From positions 148,748 through 212,747 of the forward strand of contig CALSRZ010000004.1 in the NCBI GenBank assembly GCA_943788895.1: 64,000 bases of DNA, in the 5' to 3' direction. The stretch is from an uncultured Pseudomonadales bacterium (GTDB lineage: Bacteria; Pseudomonadota; Gammaproteobacteria; Pseudomonadales; Porticoccaceae). The position numbers were made by a program, and so were the translations under genes. Every line of letters starts with the position of its first letter. The first letter of the stretch is position 1. Shown one piece after another: positions 62,746 through 64,000 of this stretch. The notes beneath the pieces were generated by a model. That model was not told the DNA's origin. It searched no databases and saw nothing but the letters and a program-made list of their open reading frames with translations.

Positions 62746-63561
62746 TTGCCCGCACGTATTATCTCATTTAACGTCAATGGTCTGCGCTCGCGCCTGCATC
62801 AGCTGCAGGCCGTTATCGACCAGCACTCACCGGATATTATCGGCTTGCAGGAAACCAAAGTCAGCGATGAAGAGTTTCCCCACGAGGCTATCGATGCAAT
62901 GGGTTATCAGGTTGTCTATCACGGCCAGAAAGGCCACTACGGCGTCGCACTGCTCAGCAAGGTCTGAGCCTGTTTCAGTCACTCGCGGCTATGCCTCTGA
63001 CGACGAAGATGCCCAGCGCCGAATGATCCACGGTCAATACAGTATTCAAGGGTCAGACCGTGCATGTTATCAATGGTTATTTCCCTCAGGGAGAGAGCCG
63101 CGCCCACCCCACCAAGTTTCCCGCCAAAGAGAAATTCTACGCCGACCTGCTCGGCTATCTGCAAGCTCAATTTTAGCGCTGAGGATATAGTGCTGGTGAT
63201 GGGTGATATGAATGTTGCGCCTGCGGATATCGATGTGGGTATTAAGCCTGAGAATGCCAAGCGCTGGATTAAAACCGGCAAATGCGCCTTTCTTGCCCGA
63301 AGAACGTCAATGGTTGGAAAACCTTAAAGACTGGGGCTTGCAAGATAGCTTTAGGGATATGAACGGCGATGATAACAGCTATAGCTGGTACGACTATCGC
63401 AGCCGTGGCTTTGAGCAGGAACCCAAACGTGGCCTGCGCATTGATCTGATTCTCGCCAGCCCTGCGCTGATGAAACTACTCAGCGCAGCGGTATTGATAT
63501 CGATGCCAGAGGTTTTGAAAAGCCCTCGGATCACTGCCCTATTTGGGCTGATTTGGGATAA
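62746..63561 (+). pseudogene. xthA: xthA, exonuclease III, about five frameshifts
   Basis: A 272-codon span, the right length for ExoIII (268). Conserved pieces in successive frames: [15 protein letters not shown] (metal Asn), [13 protein letters not shown] (catalytic Glu), [25 protein letters not shown] (Asp/Asn), FLPEERQWLENL, YSWYDYRSRGF, RGLRIDLILASP and EKPSDHCPIW (catalytic His). Breaks at about 62965, 63050, 63170, 63295 and 63490. The catalytic set is complete, so the protein would be active if the indels are errors. ExoIII repairs abasic sites. It begins 2 bp after the prc stop. Confidence 0.88.
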
Positions 63562-63644
63562 TTAAGCGCTTTTTAACCGTCAACCAATCTCCATAGTCTG
63601 CCGTTATATATCGCGACACATTAAAGGCAGCAAAGGAGATAGTT

Positions 63645-63960
63645 ATGAAACAGGCACTGATTGCATTAACACTGAGTCTTGGGACTGCTGCCTTCCCGAC
63701 ATACAGCACTGGCAGATTCTGACAGCTCTCCACAAGCATAAAAAATTTAGCGATCACAATATCAAAAGCATGATCGGGCCATACATGACTCCCGGTCAGA
63801 GCGACGCCAACATAAAAAAAGAATTCACCGGAAACAACACAGGATTGAAAAATACCGTCACTACAACGGACATAACTATAATAAGTGGAAAGCCCGCAGG
63901 CATTACCATGCTTATAACCATCACTACAGGCTATCACAGGCATCATCTAAACCACTTTAA
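63645..63960 (+). pseudogene. small secreted His/Arg/Lys-rich protein, frameshifted
   Basis: ATG at 63645 with AAAGGAG 8-14 nt upstream opens MKQALIALTLSLGTAAFP, a good signal peptide; the frame stops after 25 codons. Neighbouring frames continue with LADSDSSPQA and then a chain rich in His, Arg, Lys and Tyr (RRQHKKRIHRKQH ... RHYNGHNYNKWK ... RRHYHAYNHHYRLSQ) to a TAA at 63960. Joined, it would be a periplasmic protein of about 100 residues with some 15 His. I do not recognise a family; metal or nucleic-acid binding are only suggestions. The last 40 bases of the window show nothing further. Confidence 0.5.
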
Positions 63961-64000
63961 ATTACACAACAGGCATGGCATAAAGCATCGTCATCACAGG

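Overview
The window is a dense, mostly single-copy stretch of chromosome from a gammaproteobacterium with about 50% GC. Three things support this: tRNA genes that encode their CCA ends, a large-type isocitrate lyase, and a gene order from aceA to cysG that matches the one I know from Pseudomonas and, in part, E. coli. A marine heterotroph of the Cellvibrionales/SAR92-OM60 kind is my best guess, from gene content only; no rRNA or other phylogenetic marker is present to prove it.

Layout. 1-8.1 kb, minus strand: an aerotolerance-type operon, MoxR ATPase > DUF58 > DUF4381 > BatA > BatB/C > BatD, followed by a solitary ParA-type ATPase and the start of an alpha/beta hydrolase. 8.3-13.9 kb, plus strand: a giant NAD-glutamate dehydrogenase and a stand-alone haem H-NOX sensor. 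14-21.5 kb, minus strand: O-acetylhomoserine sulfhydrylase, a three-gene glucosylglycerate module (GH13 phosphorylase, glucosyl-3-phosphoglycerate synthase, HAD phosphatase), a short FAD glycerol-3-phosphate dehydrogenase and a glycerophosphodiester phosphodiesterase. 21.6-27.4 kb: a badly frameshifted folD, tRNA-Pro/Arg/His, a zinc-ribbon methyltransferase, a PLP decarboxylase and fadB. 27.5-36.3 kb: a 160-bp inverted-repeat element, a fused PyrD-PyrK-type oxidoreductase, and the glyoxylate shunt (aceA, a LysR regulator, glcB), then gamma-glutamyltransferase.

36.3-57.9 kb is the conserved core block: roxA, purB, hflD, mnmA, nudJ and rluE on the minus strand; icd, clpS and clpA on plus; infA, bpt, aat and trxB on minus; ftsK, lolA, rarA, crcB, serS, cysG and gor on plus. 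It places the N-degron pathway (both tagging transferases, the ClpS adaptor, the ClpA unfoldase) together. 58-64 kb holds a TetR regulator, an orphan tyrosine recombinase, the tail-specific protease prc, exonuclease III and a small histidine-rich secreted protein.

Two general features stand out. First, single-base frameshifts are clustered (21.6-27, 37-41 and 62-64 kb) and hit housekeeping genes (folD, mnmA, xthA, prc, fadB, roxA) whose coding sense is otherwise intact. This looks more like low-quality consensus than gene decay, and it affects how those genes should be read. Second, several intergenic gaps hold unusual structure: a long hairpin element, short tandem repeats beside gene ends, and dyads upstream of H-NOX, the glucosylglycerate operon, tetR and the recombinase. 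I found no CRISPR array, no prophage and no recognisable multi-gene defence system.
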